Assembly (NCBI GenBank): GCA_016712045.1
Contig: JADJRV010000004.1
Coordinates: forward strand, 163,998 to 227,997
Direction: 5' to 3'
DNA: 64,000 nt
Source of the DNA: Chloracidobacterium sp.
GTDB lineage: Bacteria > Acidobacteriota > Blastocatellia > Pyrinomonadales > Pyrinomonadaceae
Below, in pieces: positions 45,208-57,077 of this stretch. The notes under the pieces are model-generated. The model ran no database searches. It was not told the origin of the DNA and saw only the letters and a list, made by a program, of their open reading frames with translations. How positions within the stretch are numbered: position 1 is the stretch's first letter; each line of letters opens with the position of its first letter. Position numbers and translations under genes: made by a program.

Positions 45208-46207
45208 ATGTATTACCTGGTCGGTATCTCATTGCTATTTGCTACGCTGTACGCCGTCAATCTCGCGGCGTCGCTACTGACCACGTTTGTATGGCGGTAT
45301 CTATCCGACGCGGCTGTCGATTGGAATGCATCGACCAGGTCAAACCTGATCTTTCTTTTTCGCGTGCTCCCGCTTACGATCGCGATAATTGTCACCTTTG
45401 GATTTATCGTCCCAGCTTTTGTCCTTTACGAACCCGCAACGCCTGAGGAAACCATTGGCCTAAAAATGGCGGCAATCGTGTGCATTTCGGCCTTTGGTTT
45501 GGCGGCGGCGGTCTATCGCATTGTGGCAAGCTGGTGGCAGACGCGGCAATTGATAGGCGACTGGATGCTGACATCAAAACCGGTCGAGATCGAAGGCGTG
45601 TCTATGCCGGCATACAAACTCAGGCATCCGTTTCCGGTGATCGCAGTGGTAGGAATATTTAGGCCAAGGATATTTGTCGCGGAGCAGGTCTTTTCAGAAC
45701 TCGATAAACCGGAACTCATTGCCGCACTGTCGCACGAAGCCGGACACATCTCGGCGTTTGATAATCTCAAGCGTGTTGCGATGCGCGTTTGCCGTGACCT
45801 GTTAGTTTTTCCGCTGGGTAAATCGCTCGATAACGGCTGGCTGCTCGCGGCAGAATCTGCGGCGGACGAATATGCTGCGGTTCGCGGCGGCAGCGGTTAC
45901 GCATTAGATCTCGCGTCTGCGCTCGTCAAGATCGGGCGCATAACTCCTCTCGAACAAACTCAACGCTTGCCGATAGCCGCATACCTTATCGAGCCCGATG
46001 ACACCTCGCTCGCCCAACGCGTCGAAGGCCTTTTAAGCTTTGCCGGATAAGCCGTTTGGCGTTTCGGTGAGGTCACCTTATTTTAATGCGATGGTTTGGG
46101 CATCGGTCGCGATGACGGCCGTTGCGGCGATCTTGGTGCGGACCAGCACTCCATTTTTAGAAGCAGTGCATCATGTCACTGAAGGTGTTCTCCACCGGCT
46201 TCAGTAA
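45208..46207 (+). CDS. M56-family membrane metallopeptidase (BlaR1-like), frameshifted
   Basis: Membrane spans near 1-25, 45-70, 85-110 and, after the frameshift, 305-322. The zinc motif HEAGH lies near residue 176 in IAALSHEAGHISAFDNLKR, followed by the acidic ESAADEYAAVRGG. The frame breaks after LLSFAG near 46047; one added base continues DKPFGVSVRSPYFNAMVWAS to a stop at 46207, giving the fourth helix expected of the family and about 333 residues. No penicillin-binding sensor domain is present, so the signal is not evidently beta-lactam. Confidence 0.85.
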
Positions 46208-46225
46208 AGATCTACACAATTCATT

Positions 46226-46618
46226 TCAAAATTTTGAATCAAATGCTCTCGGCAAAAGTTCGCCCATCATAAGGGTCTCTTTTTTGCCGTGGAGATTGGA
46301 AAGGATCACCGGCACGTCGCCGCAAAATTCCCAGATGATCTGACGGCAGACGCCGCACGGGGGCGTCAGATCTTCGGTATCGACAACGACCGCAATGCGG
46401 CTAAATTTCGTTTCCCCGCGCGAAATGCCTTTCCAGATGGCGACACGCTCGGCGCACACGGTCAGCCCGTAACTAGCCGATTCGACGTTGCAGCCTGTGT
46501 AAACGTCTCCGTCCTCGGTCTCGACGGCCGCACCGACCTTAAAATTAGAATATGGAGCGTACGCCCGTTCGCGGACTTCTTTTGCGATGTCGATCAGGCT
46601 TTCTTCGGTGTGTGCCAT
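46226..46618 (-). CDS. cdd: Cytidine deaminase
   Basis: Converts cytidine and deoxycytidine to uridine and deoxyuridine. A 130-residue homotetrameric-type enzyme with the zinc-site motifs TVCAERVAIWK (Cys-Ala-Glu) and PPCGVCRQIIWEF. The N-terminal YAPYSNFKVGAAVETEDG is also conserved. It starts four bases after udk, so the two salvage genes are cotranscribed. Confidence 0.95.
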   Translation of the reverse strand: MAHTEESLIDIAKEVRERAYAPYSNFKVGAAVETEDGDVYTGCNVESASYGLTVCAERVAIWKGISRGETKFSRIAVVVDTEDLTPPCGVCRQIIWEFCGDVPVILSNLHGKKETLMMGELLPRAFDSKF

Positions 46619-46621
46619 TTA

Positions 46622-47245
46622 TTATTTTACTGCTTGTTCCTGACTTAGTTTTTCACGCACGAGCCCGCACAGGATCTCGACGCTGACGCCGATCTGCCCG
46701 CCCTCGGGGATAATGATGTCGGCGTGGCGTTTTGACGGCTCGACAAACTCAAAATGCATCGGACGGATCGTCCGGTCGTATTGCTCGAGCGTGCGTTCAA
46801 AGCTGCGGCCGCGCTCTGTAAAATCACGCTTGAGCCGCCGCATCAACCTGATATCGTCGGGCGTATCAACATAGATCCGCACGTCGAGCAGATCGAGCAC
46901 ACGCGGCTCGGCAAATATTAGAATGCCCTCGACTATGACGACGGGTTTGGGTTCGATGATCTCAATTTTGTCGCTGCGGGTGTGCGTTTTGAAATCGTAC
47001 AGCGGCATCTCGGCCGACAGGCCCTGCTTTAAACGCAGGATGTGATTGACCAGCATATCGCTGTCGAGCGAATCAGGATGATCGAAATTGGCTTGATGGC
47101 GCTCGTCAAGCGGCATGTCCGAGAGGTTGCGGTAATACGAATCCTGCTCGACGAGCACGACCTTTTTTTCGCCGACCGCCTCGACGATCGCACGCGCAAT
47201 AGTTGTTTTGCCGGAGCCTGTCCCGCCGCAGATACCGATTATCAT
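46622..47245 (-). CDS. udk: Uridine kinase
   Basis: Phosphorylates uridine and cytidine to the monophosphates. P-loop GICGGTGSGKTTIARAI at the N terminus, EQDSYYRNLSDMPLDERHQA and NFDHPDSLD as the substrate lid, and later RRLKRDFTERGRS. 207 residues, typical. With cdd, punA and the two nucleoside permeases it makes a salvage cluster. Confidence 0.95.
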   Translation of the reverse strand: MIIGICGGTGSGKTTIARAIVEAVGEKKVVLVEQDSYYRNLSDMPLDERHQANFDHPDSLDSDMLVNHILRLKQGLSAEMPLYDFKTHTRSDKIEIIEPKPVVIVEGILIFAEPRVLDLLDVRIYVDTPDDIRLMRRLKRDFTERGRSFERTLEQYDRTIRPMHFEFVEPSKRHADIIIPEGGQIGVSVEILCGLVREKLSQEQAVK

Positions 47246-47254
47246 AAGAATATC

Positions 47255-47329
47255 TTAACCGCAGAGACGCAAAGACGCAGAGTTGGCAATAAGAAAAATT
47301 CTCTGCGACTCCGCGTCTCTGCGGTTTAG
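47255..47329. repeat. Long hairpin of the CGCAGAG family (copy f)
   Basis: TTAACCGCAGAGACGCAAAG then ACGCAGAG faces TTCTCTGCGACTCCGCGTCT then CTGCGGTTTAG. Built on repeated GACGCAAAGACGC words. It lies between punA and udk, and its last bases supply the punA TAG-side end (the punA stop overlaps it). Confidence 0.76.
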
Positions 47330-48183
47330 TTGATTTGTGAAACTATTCGCCGCAGCAATTCTTTGAAAACCTCAGCGACACGGGCGCCTGTATCCATCAC
47401 TTCCTCGTGATTGATCGTTTCGCCGCTCATCCCGGCTGCAAGATTTGTTATGCAGGAAATGCCGAGAACTCTGAGGCCCATGTGCCGAGCCGCGATCGCC
47501 TCCGGCACAGTGGACATGCCGACCGCATCGGCGCCGAGTTGGCGGTACATTCGAACCTCAGCCGAAGTCTCATAAGTCGGGCCGGAAAGCCCGCAATAGA
47601 TACCGCGATTTAGGAAATCGACCTTTGTTTCGTCGAGCCCCTTTTCAAATCTTTCGTGCGAAATGTCGTGAGCCGCTGTTTCGGCGATCTCTTGAAACTC
47701 GCGGTCATAGACGGTCGTCATATCCGGGAACCTTGCCCCAAAACGGCTGTCGTTTGGCCCCCGCAGCGGATTGACTCCCATGCAATTGAGATGATCTGAG
47801 ATCAGCATCAGACTACCCGGCAGCATGTCAGAGCTGAGGCTGCCAGCGGCGTTGGTCAGGATCACATTTTTTACGCCGAGCAATCCGAAAGCACGAACCG
47901 GCAACATCACCTGCTCCATATCGTAGCCTTCGTAATAGTGAAAGCGGCCCTGCTGGACGGCAACGGCCACGTCACCGATTTTGCCAAGCACAAGCTGTCC
48001 GGCGTGACCCTCGACCGTCGAACGTGCAAAACCCGGGATCTGCTCATACGGGATCTTGACTGCATCGGTCAACTCATCGGCAAACGCTCCGAGCCCGCTG
48101 CCAAGCACGATCGCCGTGCGAACCTCGCCCGAATACTTACTTTTAATAAATTCAGCCGCCTCCGCAGCCTTTTCGTATGACAT
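47326..48183 (-). CDS. punA: Purine nucleoside phosphorylase
   Basis: Splits purine nucleosides with phosphate into base and ribose-1-phosphate. The trimeric (class I, PNP/MTAP) type: TAIVLGSGLGAFADEL phosphate site, QQGRFHYYEGYDMEQVMLPV, GSLSSDMLPGSLMLISDHLN and GMSTVPEAIAARHMGLRVLG. 285 residues. Fits with cytidine deaminase and uridine kinase in nucleoside salvage. Confidence 0.94.
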   Translation of the reverse strand: MSYEKAAEAAEFIKSKYSGEVRTAIVLGSGLGAFADELTDAVKIPYEQIPGFARSTVEGHAGQLVLGKIGDVAVAVQQGRFHYYEGYDMEQVMLPVRAFGLLGVKNVILTNAAGSLSSDMLPGSLMLISDHLNCMGVNPLRGPNDSRFGARFPDMTTVYDREFQEIAETAAHDISHERFEKGLDETKVDFLNRGIYCGLSGPTYETSAEVRMYRQLGADAVGMSTVPEAIAARHMGLRVLGISCITNLAAGMSGETINHEEVMDTGARVAEVFKELLRRIVSQIN

Positions 48184-48207
48184 ATTTTATAAGAGCCAAA
48201 AGAAATT

Positions 48208-48278
48208 TAGCCACGAATTACACGAATGACACAAATAGAAAGATCTGAATTCGTGCTATTCGTGTAATTCGTGGCAAA
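48208..48278. repeat. Long hairpin of the CACGAAT family (copy g)
   Basis: TTAGCCACGAATTACACGAA then TGACACAAAT faces GAATTCGTGCTATTCGTGTA then ATTCGTGGC. This is the cleanest example of the family, with a near-perfect stem. It lies between the permease gene and punA. Confidence 0.8.
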
Positions 48279-48286
48279 AAAGAATC

Positions 48287-49198
48287 TTAATTCTCCTTTC
48301 TATAAGGAATGCCCAACGCTTTTGGTGCTCTCGACAGCCCGATAAAGCCCGCAAGCACGATGATCGTTAGTACATAAGGGATGATCTGGATGAACTGAAC
48401 GGGGATGTCTTCGCCGCCGATCTTTGCCCACGACGCTCCCTGCACTTGGATGGCGATCGCTTCGGTAAAGCCAAAGAATAGACAGGCGATCAGCACCGGC
48501 ACCGGCCGCCATTTTGCGAGGATCAACGCCGCGAGTGCAATAAAGCCTCGTCCGGCGGTCATATTACGCGTAAATAGCGAGCTCTGTCCGATCGAAAGAT
48601 ATGCTCCTCCGGCACCGGCGAGGACGCCCGATATGATGACCGCAACGTATCGGAGCTTGAGCACATTTATACCGGCGGCATCTGCGGCCTGCGGGTTTTC
48701 GCCCGCAGCTCTGATCCTGAGCCCAAACGGCGTCTTGTACATCACGTACCAGCAGACCGGTATCAGCAATAATGCGATTATCGAAGCGAGCGAGACGTTG
48801 TTGAAATAGTTAGGCAGCTGATCGACCTTATCGATCTGCGGCGTCGAGCCCGACGAATCGTACACCGCACCGCTGATAAGTGCGGGCAGTCCGATCATCA
48901 AAAAGTTGATCGCCATACCTGCAACGACCTGGTCGGCTTCAAATTTTATACAAGCGATGGCATAGACATACGCAAGTAATCCGCCGGCGAGGATGCCAAA
49001 GACAAATCCGAGATATGGGTTTTGAAACTGATAAGTCGTGACCGCCGCGGTAAACGCACCGGCCAGCATCAACCCCTCAAGAGCGATGTTGATAACGCCA
49101 GAGCGTTCCGAAAACAGGCCGCCGAGAGCCGCAAATATAAGCGGCGTCGCCAGGCGGAGAGCCGAGAAAAGCAGTGCAATTGTTAAGATCTCGCCCAT
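48287..49198 (-). CDS. Nucleoside ABC transporter permease (second subunit)
   Basis: A 303-residue inner-membrane permease of the branched-chain-amino-acid/nucleoside (BPD_transp_2) type, with about nine spans. FSERSGVINIALEGLMLAGA near the N terminus and AGENPQAADAAGINVLKLRY with GVLAGAGGAYLSIGQ are typical of NupQ/YufQ-like nucleoside importers. It lies three bases after its partner permease. Confidence 0.88.
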   Translation of the reverse strand: MGEILTIALLFSALRLATPLIFAALGGLFSERSGVINIALEGLMLAGAFTAAVTTYQFQNPYLGFVFGILAGGLLAYVYAIACIKFEADQVVAGMAINFLMIGLPALISGAVYDSSGSTPQIDKVDQLPNYFNNVSLASIIALLLIPVCWYVMYKTPFGLRIRAAGENPQAADAAGINVLKLRYVAVIISGVLAGAGGAYLSIGQSSLFTRNMTAGRGFIALAALILAKWRPVPVLIACLFFGFTEAIAIQVQGASWAKIGGEDIPVQFIQIIPYVLTIIVLAGFIGLSRAPKALGIPYRKEN

Positions 49199-49201
49199 GA
49201 C

Positions 49202-50278
49202 TTACCTTTTAGTAAACTTTTGAAAACACGCCACAAACAATATGATGATCGCCTGCAAGACCCAGCCGAGGTCCTTTGACACCTTTGCGGTAAAGGCATC
49301 GACGAAGATCTCGCCCCTTAGCAGCACGCCAAAAAATATCGCTGCGATAAAAACCCCCAACGGATGATTGCGCCCTAGTAACGCGACGGCTATGCCAAGA
49401 AATCCCCACTCCGCCGAAAAGCCGTCATAGTAATTATGACGCGTACCCATGACCTCGCCGATAGCGACCATACCGGCGAGCGCTCCCGAAAGCGTCATTG
49501 CCAAAATTATTTGTTTCTTGGGGTTGATGCCGCCATACTCCGCAGCCGAGGCATTTTGTCCGACAGCCCGCAGCTCGTAGCCCCACTTTGTTTTCCAGAG
49601 GAAAACGTAAATGAGCACACACATCAAGATCGCCAGTATAAATGAAAGATTGAGCGGAACGTCTTTTGGGATAAATGTCAGAAACTGATTGAGCTGAGGT
49701 ATCTGTGCCGCGTCGCCGATGTTGGCGGTTTGTAGGATCGGGTCACCGGGTATCTTGTAATAATACTGCGTGAAATAGCTGACCAGAGCGATGCCGATAA
49801 AGTTGAGCATGATGGTGTTGATGACCTCATGCGAACCAAATTTCGCCCGTAAAATGCCGGGTATCGCTCCCCAAATTCCGCCGACAACAACAGCCGTCAG
49901 TACACAAAGCGGTATCAGCACGATCGCAGGCAGATCGGCGATCGCCGTGCCCTCGCCCACGACCTTCGTCGCGACTCCGCCAAATTTCATCCCGACCCAT
50001 GCCGTCGCAAAAGCCGCAACATATAATTGACCCTCGGCACCGATATTCAAAAGCCCGCACCGAAAAGCGACAGCAACCGCGAGCCCCGTAAATATCAACG
50101 GCGTCGCGTAATGCAGAGTCCAGCCGATGTCCTTAACTGACCCGAACGAACTCGACAGCAACCAGCCATACGCCGTCAGCGGATTATCGCCGAGGATCAA
50201 TATAATGATCCCGCCAACGACAAAGGCCGCAAGGACAGCTACTAAAGGCCAGAGAACTTCGCGAAAAAGATTCTTCAT
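49202..50278 (-). CDS. Nucleoside ABC transporter permease (first subunit)
   Basis: A 358-residue permease, partner of the following gene, with FRCGLLNIGAEGQLYVAAFA and GQNASAAEYGGINPKKQIIL as family marks (NupP/YufP-like). The start at 50278 (MKNLFREVLWPLVAVLAAF) puts the first span at the N terminus; the upstream in-frame extension is unlikely. No ATPase or substrate-binding lipoprotein gene is adjacent, so those parts must be elsewhere. Confidence 0.87.
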   Translation of the reverse strand: MKNLFREVLWPLVAVLAAFVVGGIIILILGDNPLTAYGWLLSSSFGSVKDIGWTLHYATPLIFTGLAVAVAFRCGLLNIGAEGQLYVAAFATAWVGMKFGGVATKVVGEGTAIADLPAIVLIPLCVLTAVVVGGIWGAIPGILRAKFGSHEVINTIMLNFIGIALVSYFTQYYYKIPGDPILQTANIGDAAQIPQLNQFLTFIPKDVPLNLSFILAILMCVLIYVFLWKTKWGYELRAVGQNASAAEYGGINPKKQIILAMTLSGALAGMVAIGEVMGTRHNYYDGFSAEWGFLGIAVALLGRNHPLGVFIAAIFFGVLLRGEIFVDAFTAKVSKDLGWVLQAIIILFVACFQKFTKR

Positions 50279-50374
50279 TCTAAATAGAAAGGGTGCGTCA
50301 ACCAATATACCCGACAACGTGGCGGGTGTCACCTAAAAATGCCAAAAAAGTTCATATTTCGAGCAAAAATATAC

Positions 50375-50403
50375 TTGACAACACCACACTCATATTTTAT
50401 TAT
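50375..50403 (+). promoter_or_regulatory. Strong sigma70-type promoter of hsp20
   Basis: TTGACA (50375-50380) and TATTAT (50398-50403) with the ideal 17-base spacer. Start of transcription near 50410. Its vegetative form suggests control by a repressor rather than a heat-shock sigma factor. Confidence 0.65.
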
Positions 50404-50410
50404 TCTTTTA

Positions 50411-50426
50411 GACTAAGTAATTAGTC
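50411..50426 (+). promoter_or_regulatory. Inverted repeat at the hsp20 transcription start
   Basis: GACTAA-GTAA-TTAGTC is a perfect 6-base inverted repeat placed just downstream of the promoter, where a repressor would block initiation. It differs from CIRCE, whose arms are TTAGCACTC/GAGTGCTAA. The cognate protein is unknown. Confidence 0.45.
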
Positions 50427-50456
50427 ATTAATCTAGATTTTTTGGAGGAAATGATC

Positions 50457-50957
50457 ATGAACATAGTCAAATACGATCCATTTAAGGAGTTTCGCGGATT
50501 GCAGGAAGATATGGCACGCATTTTTTCGGGAGTCGCACCGCTAAGGGTCGACCGAGAAGAGATGCTCAACGGAGCATGGGCACCGAAAGTCGATATCTTT
50601 GAAAATAAAGACAATCTCGTGCTCGAGGCCGAATTGCCGGGCATGAACCGCGGCGATTTTGAGCTATCATTTGAAAATAATATGCTGACGCTTTCGGGCG
50701 AACGCAAGTTTGAGAAAAAGACCGAGGGCGATAATTACCATCGCATCGAGCGATCGTACGGCGCGTTCACACGTTCGTTCACGCTGCCTCAGACGGTGAC
50801 GGCGGAGGGAGCAAGGGCCGAATTTAACAACGGCATTTTGCACGTGACGCTGGCCAAACGCGAGGACACCAAGGCTCGTAAGATCGAGGTTTTGGGATTT
50901 GATTCGGAACCGAAAACGATCGAGGCGAACGACAAAGCAAAGACCGCCGGGGCATGA
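50457..50957 (+). CDS. Hsp20/alpha-crystallin small heat-shock protein
   Basis: An ATP-independent holdase that binds unfolding proteins. The alpha-crystallin domain spans about residues 40-135: WAPKVDIFENKDNLVLEAEL, PGMNRGDFELSFENNMLTLS, RSYGAFTRSFTLPQTV and NGILHVTLAKRE. A 166-residue protein. The start at 50457 was chosen since GGAGG lies eight bases upstream; an ATG two codons earlier is too close. First gene of the proteostasis block. Confidence 0.94.
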   Translation: MNIVKYDPFKEFRGLQEDMARIFSGVAPLRVDREEMLNGAWAPKVDIFENKDNLVLEAELPGMNRGDFELSFENNMLTLSGERKFEKKTEGDNYHRIERSYGAFTRSFTLPQTVTAEGARAEFNNGILHVTLAKREDTKARKIEVLGFDSEPKTIEANDKAKTAGA

Positions 50958-50984
50958 CACCCGCGTCTTAGCGGCAGACAATAA

Positions 50985-51023
50985 AGCGGTGAATGGTGGG
51001 TGTAACATTCATCATTCACCGCT
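50985..51023 (+). terminator. Hairpin between hsp20 and clpB
   Basis: AGCGGTGAATGGTG pairs with CATCATTCACCGCT at 13 of 14 positions. It has no strong T run, and it ends about seven bases before the AGGAAGGG ribosome binding site of clpB, so it could be a weak terminator, an mRNA-stabilising stem or an attenuator. Confidence 0.5.
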
Positions 51024-51043
51024 AGTCATTTAGGAAGGGCGTT

Positions 51044-53634
<2,591 letters not shown>

Positions 53635-53653
<19 letters not shown>

Positions 53654-53718
53654 GCAAGGGCGTAACAAGCAGATGGAATATTTCAAGACAACAGCGCCTT
53701 ACTAACGGGGCTTAGCAT
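53635..53718. repeat. Palindromic element, copy 2 (ends clpB)
   Basis: The left arm, 53635-53663, is 26 of 29 bases identical to the left arm of the element at 3075-3103. The right arm is 53693-53718. It encodes the ClpB C-terminal residues and the TAA stop, and ends six bases before the grpE start. Confidence 0.72.
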
Positions 53719-53723
53719 TTAAG

Positions 53724-54389
53724 ATGTTTAATAAGAGAAAGATGAACGACGAAGAAATAATTATCGACGCAGAGGACGAGGGGAAGATGCCCGTCAACGA
53801 CAAACGCCGATTTAACGCGGACGGCGAGATGGTCGCTGAGGACGAAAAGCCTGCCGAGCCCACGAAATCGGTGAACGAGATAGTGCTTGAGGCGGCTCTT
53901 AAAGCCGAGATGGAGCGGCGCGAAGCTGCGGAATCAAAGCTGGTCGGCGTACAGGCAAAATTTGAAGAGGCAAAGGCCAATCTTGAACGCGAGACATCGG
54001 AAATGCGTTCGCGTTTGATGAAAACGCTTGAGGACCGTTCAAAGCAGGCTCAGTTCAATTTTCTGACAACGCTGCTGCCGGTGCTGGATAATCTCAATCT
54101 GGCCGTTGCGGCAAGCGAGACCGATCCGTCGGTAGATCATTTACGTAGCGGTGTTATCGGTACAGCACGCAGCTTTGAACAAGCCCTGATCAGCGTCGGC
54201 GTTGAGCCGATAGCATCTGTCGGGGCTGATTTTGACCCTGAGCTGCACGAGGCGGTCGATATGGCCCCCGCCGAAGAAGACGGAAAGATCATCAAAGAAT
54301 ATTCGCGCGGCTATAAATTTGGCGACAAATTATTACGTCCCGCACGTGTTCAGGTCGGCAAAGCGATGGCCGACTCGGCTGGGGAATAG
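53724..54389 (+). CDS. grpE: GrpE, nucleotide exchange factor of DnaK
   Basis: A 221-residue protein: an acidic, disordered N terminus, a long helix (about 50-115, MERREAAESKLVGVQAKFEE), then the beta domain with LLPVLDNLNLAVAASETDP, SFEQALISVGVEPIASVGAD, FDPELHEAVDMAPAEEDG and IKEYSRGYKFGDKLLRPARV, which is the GrpE signature. No dnaK or dnaJ lies next to it. The start at 53724 has a weak ribosome binding site; a start six codons later is possible. Confidence 0.92.
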   Translation: MFNKRKMNDEEIIIDAEDEGKMPVNDKRRFNADGEMVAEDEKPAEPTKSVNEIVLEAALKAEMERREAAESKLVGVQAKFEEAKANLERETSEMRSRLMKTLEDRSKQAQFNFLTTLLPVLDNLNLAVAASETDPSVDHLRSGVIGTARSFEQALISVGVEPIASVGADFDPELHEAVDMAPAEEDGKIIKEYSRGYKFGDKLLRPARVQVGKAMADSAGE

Positions 54390-54509
54390 GCCGCAAACCG
54401 GAGCAGTCGATTTTCCTTTCTGCGCCTAGCGGCAAATGTTATTATTGAATTTAGGCAAATCAACTCCCCTCCGGCGGCATCATAGTTTCGGGTTCACACA
54501 AAGGGTTTT

Positions 54510-56790
54510 ATGGCAGATATAGACGCATACAAGGATAAGTTTAGCGAGAGCGGACAACGCATTTTGGAGACCGCACTGAGTGAATCCAAAAAACGCGAGC
54601 AGAATTATGTTTCGATCGAACATATCCTGCATGCGATCACATTCGAAGAGGACGAGCTTTTCACCTCGACGATGCGCGACCTCGCCGTCGACCCGCGTTC
54701 GGTAAAATTGCTGATCGAAAAGCGAATGGAAGACGGCCGCCAGCACAGCGGCAAAGGTTACCGGATCGCACCGGAGACGACCGAGCTATTCAAACGCGCG
54801 ATGGACCGTGCCCGTTCGCAAGGCCGCCGCGTCATCGATGCCGCCGATATTTTTTACGTCCTATCAAACGACGAGCGCAGCGTCCTCAACGACGTGCTGC
54901 AAAATCTGGGCGTCCCGTCCGAAGAGGTCGCGCAGAGCGCCCGCACGCGTATCCGTAAGCGTGAAAAAGAAGAGGAACGCGTCCGGCAAAAATACGAGCT
55001 GCCTAGTTTCCTGCGTCATTTTGGCGTCTCGATGAACAAAATGGCCCGTCAGGACAAGATCCCGCCGACCATCGGCCGCGACCAGGAGATATTGCAGATG
55101 ATCGAGATCCTCTCGCATCGCGAACGGTCAAATTCGCCAATGCTCGTGGGCGAACCCGGCGTCGGCAAGACCGCCGTCGTCGAGGGCCTCGCGCGTCTGA
55201 TCGAGCTTGAGCCGGAAAAAGTCCCGGCACGTCTGCGCGATTCGCACATTGTGCAACTGCAGATGGGCGGGCTTGTCGCCGGAACGATGCTTCGCGGAAT
55301 GTTCGAGGAGCGTATCAAAGGCATCATCGACGAGGTCAAAGAAAAAGACAACATCATCCTCTTCATCGACGAGGCCCACACCATCATCGGTGCCGGAGCG
55401 GCGATGGGCACGACGTCGGATGCGGCGAATATGTTCAAATCGGCGCTCGCTCGCGGTGAACTGAGGATCATCGGTGCGACCACGATCACCGAATACAAAG
55501 AATACATCAGCGACGACGAGGCTCTCGCCCGGCGTTTTCGTCTGGTCAACGTCGCCGAGCCGACGATCGACGAGACCAAAGAGATCTTGCTCGGCGTGCG
55601 GCCGCGGCTTGAGAAAAATTACTCGGTCACGATCTCGGACGAGGCCATCAATATGGCGCTCGAGATGTCGCCGAAATACATCCGCAATCTCCACCTGCCG
55701 GACAAGGCGATCGGCTGGCTCGACACGGCTTCGGTCAAGGTCGAGATCGGCGAACTCACCGATATGATCGTGCGGCCGGAGCATATTATCGATGTCATTT
55801 CTCAGGAATCGCGTATTCCTAAAGACATGATCTATCGCGACACGTCCGATAGGTTTTCGGCTATGGAAGCCGATCTCGGACAGCGTGTGATCGGACAGCA
55901 CGACGCCGTCCGTGCGGTTGCCGAACGCCTGCGTCTCAACAAAGGCCCGCTCAAAGAAAATCATTACGCGCCGGATGGCGTGCTGCTTTTCCTCGGCCCG
56001 ACTGGCGTTGGAAAGACCGAGCTTGCCAAAGCGGTCGCCGAATTTATGTTTGGTGACGAGAGCAAGATGGTTCGCATCGACATGTCCGAATATGGCGACG
56101 GCACCATCGGTATCGAAAAGCTGATCGGCATGCCGCGCGGCATTGTCGGGTCGGAGCGCGGCGGTTTGCTCACCGAACAGCTTCGCGACAATCCGTACAC
56201 GGTGCTGCTGCTCGACGAGGTCGAAAAGGCTTCGCCGTATTTGATGAACATCTTCCTCCAGGCTTTTGACGAAGGCTGGATCACCGACGGACGCGGTAAA
56301 AAGGTTTACCTGTCCGACGCGATCGTCATCATGACGTCAAATCTCGGCTCGGGTAATTTCAAAAAGTACGAGCAGCCGCTTGGGTTTGGCCAGAAATCGC
56401 TGGGCAGTATGAAACAGATCCGCGGCGATGTGATGAAAGCCGCCGAAGAGCGTTTCACGCCCGAGTTTCGCAACCGCATCGACGAGATCGTCATCTTTGC
56501 ACCGCTCACGATGGACGAGGTCCGCGAGATCGCAAAGCTCTACATCGCCAAGATCCAGCGGAACATGGAACGCCAAGGGCAAGATCGTCGAGGTCACCGA
56601 AGCCGCACTCGATCTGCTGACCGAAAAAGGCTTTAGCCAGACCTACGGAGCCCGTTTCCTAAAACGCCACATCGATCAAAAGGTAAAATTGCCGATCACC
56701 AACGAATGGAAAGCCGCGATCAAGTTTGTCGTCGACGTAGCCGACGGCGAGCTGACGGTCAAACCCGGCGAGGTTTTTAGCCTTAACTAA
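54510..56790 (+). CDS. clpC: ClpC/ClpA-like AAA+ unfoldase, frameshifted near the 3' end
   Basis: An N domain with two Clp repeats (FSESGQRILETALSESKKRE), first AAA module GEPGVGKTAVVEGLA (near residue 214), no long coiled-coil middle domain, second AAA module GPTGVGKTELAKAVAEF (near 496) and RNRIDEIVIFAPLTMDEV. The frame shifts near 56573 (one extra base in CCAAGGG), after NMERQ; the continuation GKIVEVTEAALDLLTEKGFS to SLN is the usual D2 lid. About 760 residues. Absence of the middle domain makes it more ClpA- than ClpC-like. An IGF/LGF-type ClpP loop was not found with certainty. Confidence 0.88.
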
Positions 56791-56853
56791 ATCGGGTCAG
56801 AACGGGGTGCCGGTGGAGAGGGTGAGGGCGACACAATCCGCCCTATTTGCATC

Positions 56854-56895
56854 AAAGGCTTTGGTGATATTATTTCATCAGAGCCTTTATTTTTT
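56854..56895 (+). terminator. Rho-independent terminator after clpC
   Basis: AAAGGCTTTGGTGAT pairs with ATCAGAGCCTTT, followed by ATTTTTT. Placed about 65 bases after the clpC stop. The remaining bases up to 57077 contain no supported gene. Confidence 0.7.
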
Positions 56896-57077
56896 GGAGG
56901 AAGTCCTTGGTGAAAAATATCCTGCAATATTGCTAACGGCGAGGGGTGGCCAGAGTCATTAACGGGAAACCTATGACGCCTTTATCCGCATCGTCAGCGC
57001 CGAACCGGGACAAACAAATCCGTTCTTAAAAGAGTTCAAATCTATTTATTGGCACTTTTTGCGCGTCAGCCCCACAA

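Noticed and set aside
44762..46207. Beta-lactam resistance regulatory pair
   Set aside because: The M56 protein has no penicillin-binding sensor domain and no beta-lactamase gene is adjacent, so only the general BlaI/M56 logic is supported.
12954..48278. Long hairpins as simple transcription terminators
   Set aside because: They lack consistent T tracts, are much longer than needed, and also occur between co-directional genes of likely operons; some may terminate, but that does not explain their shared word structure.
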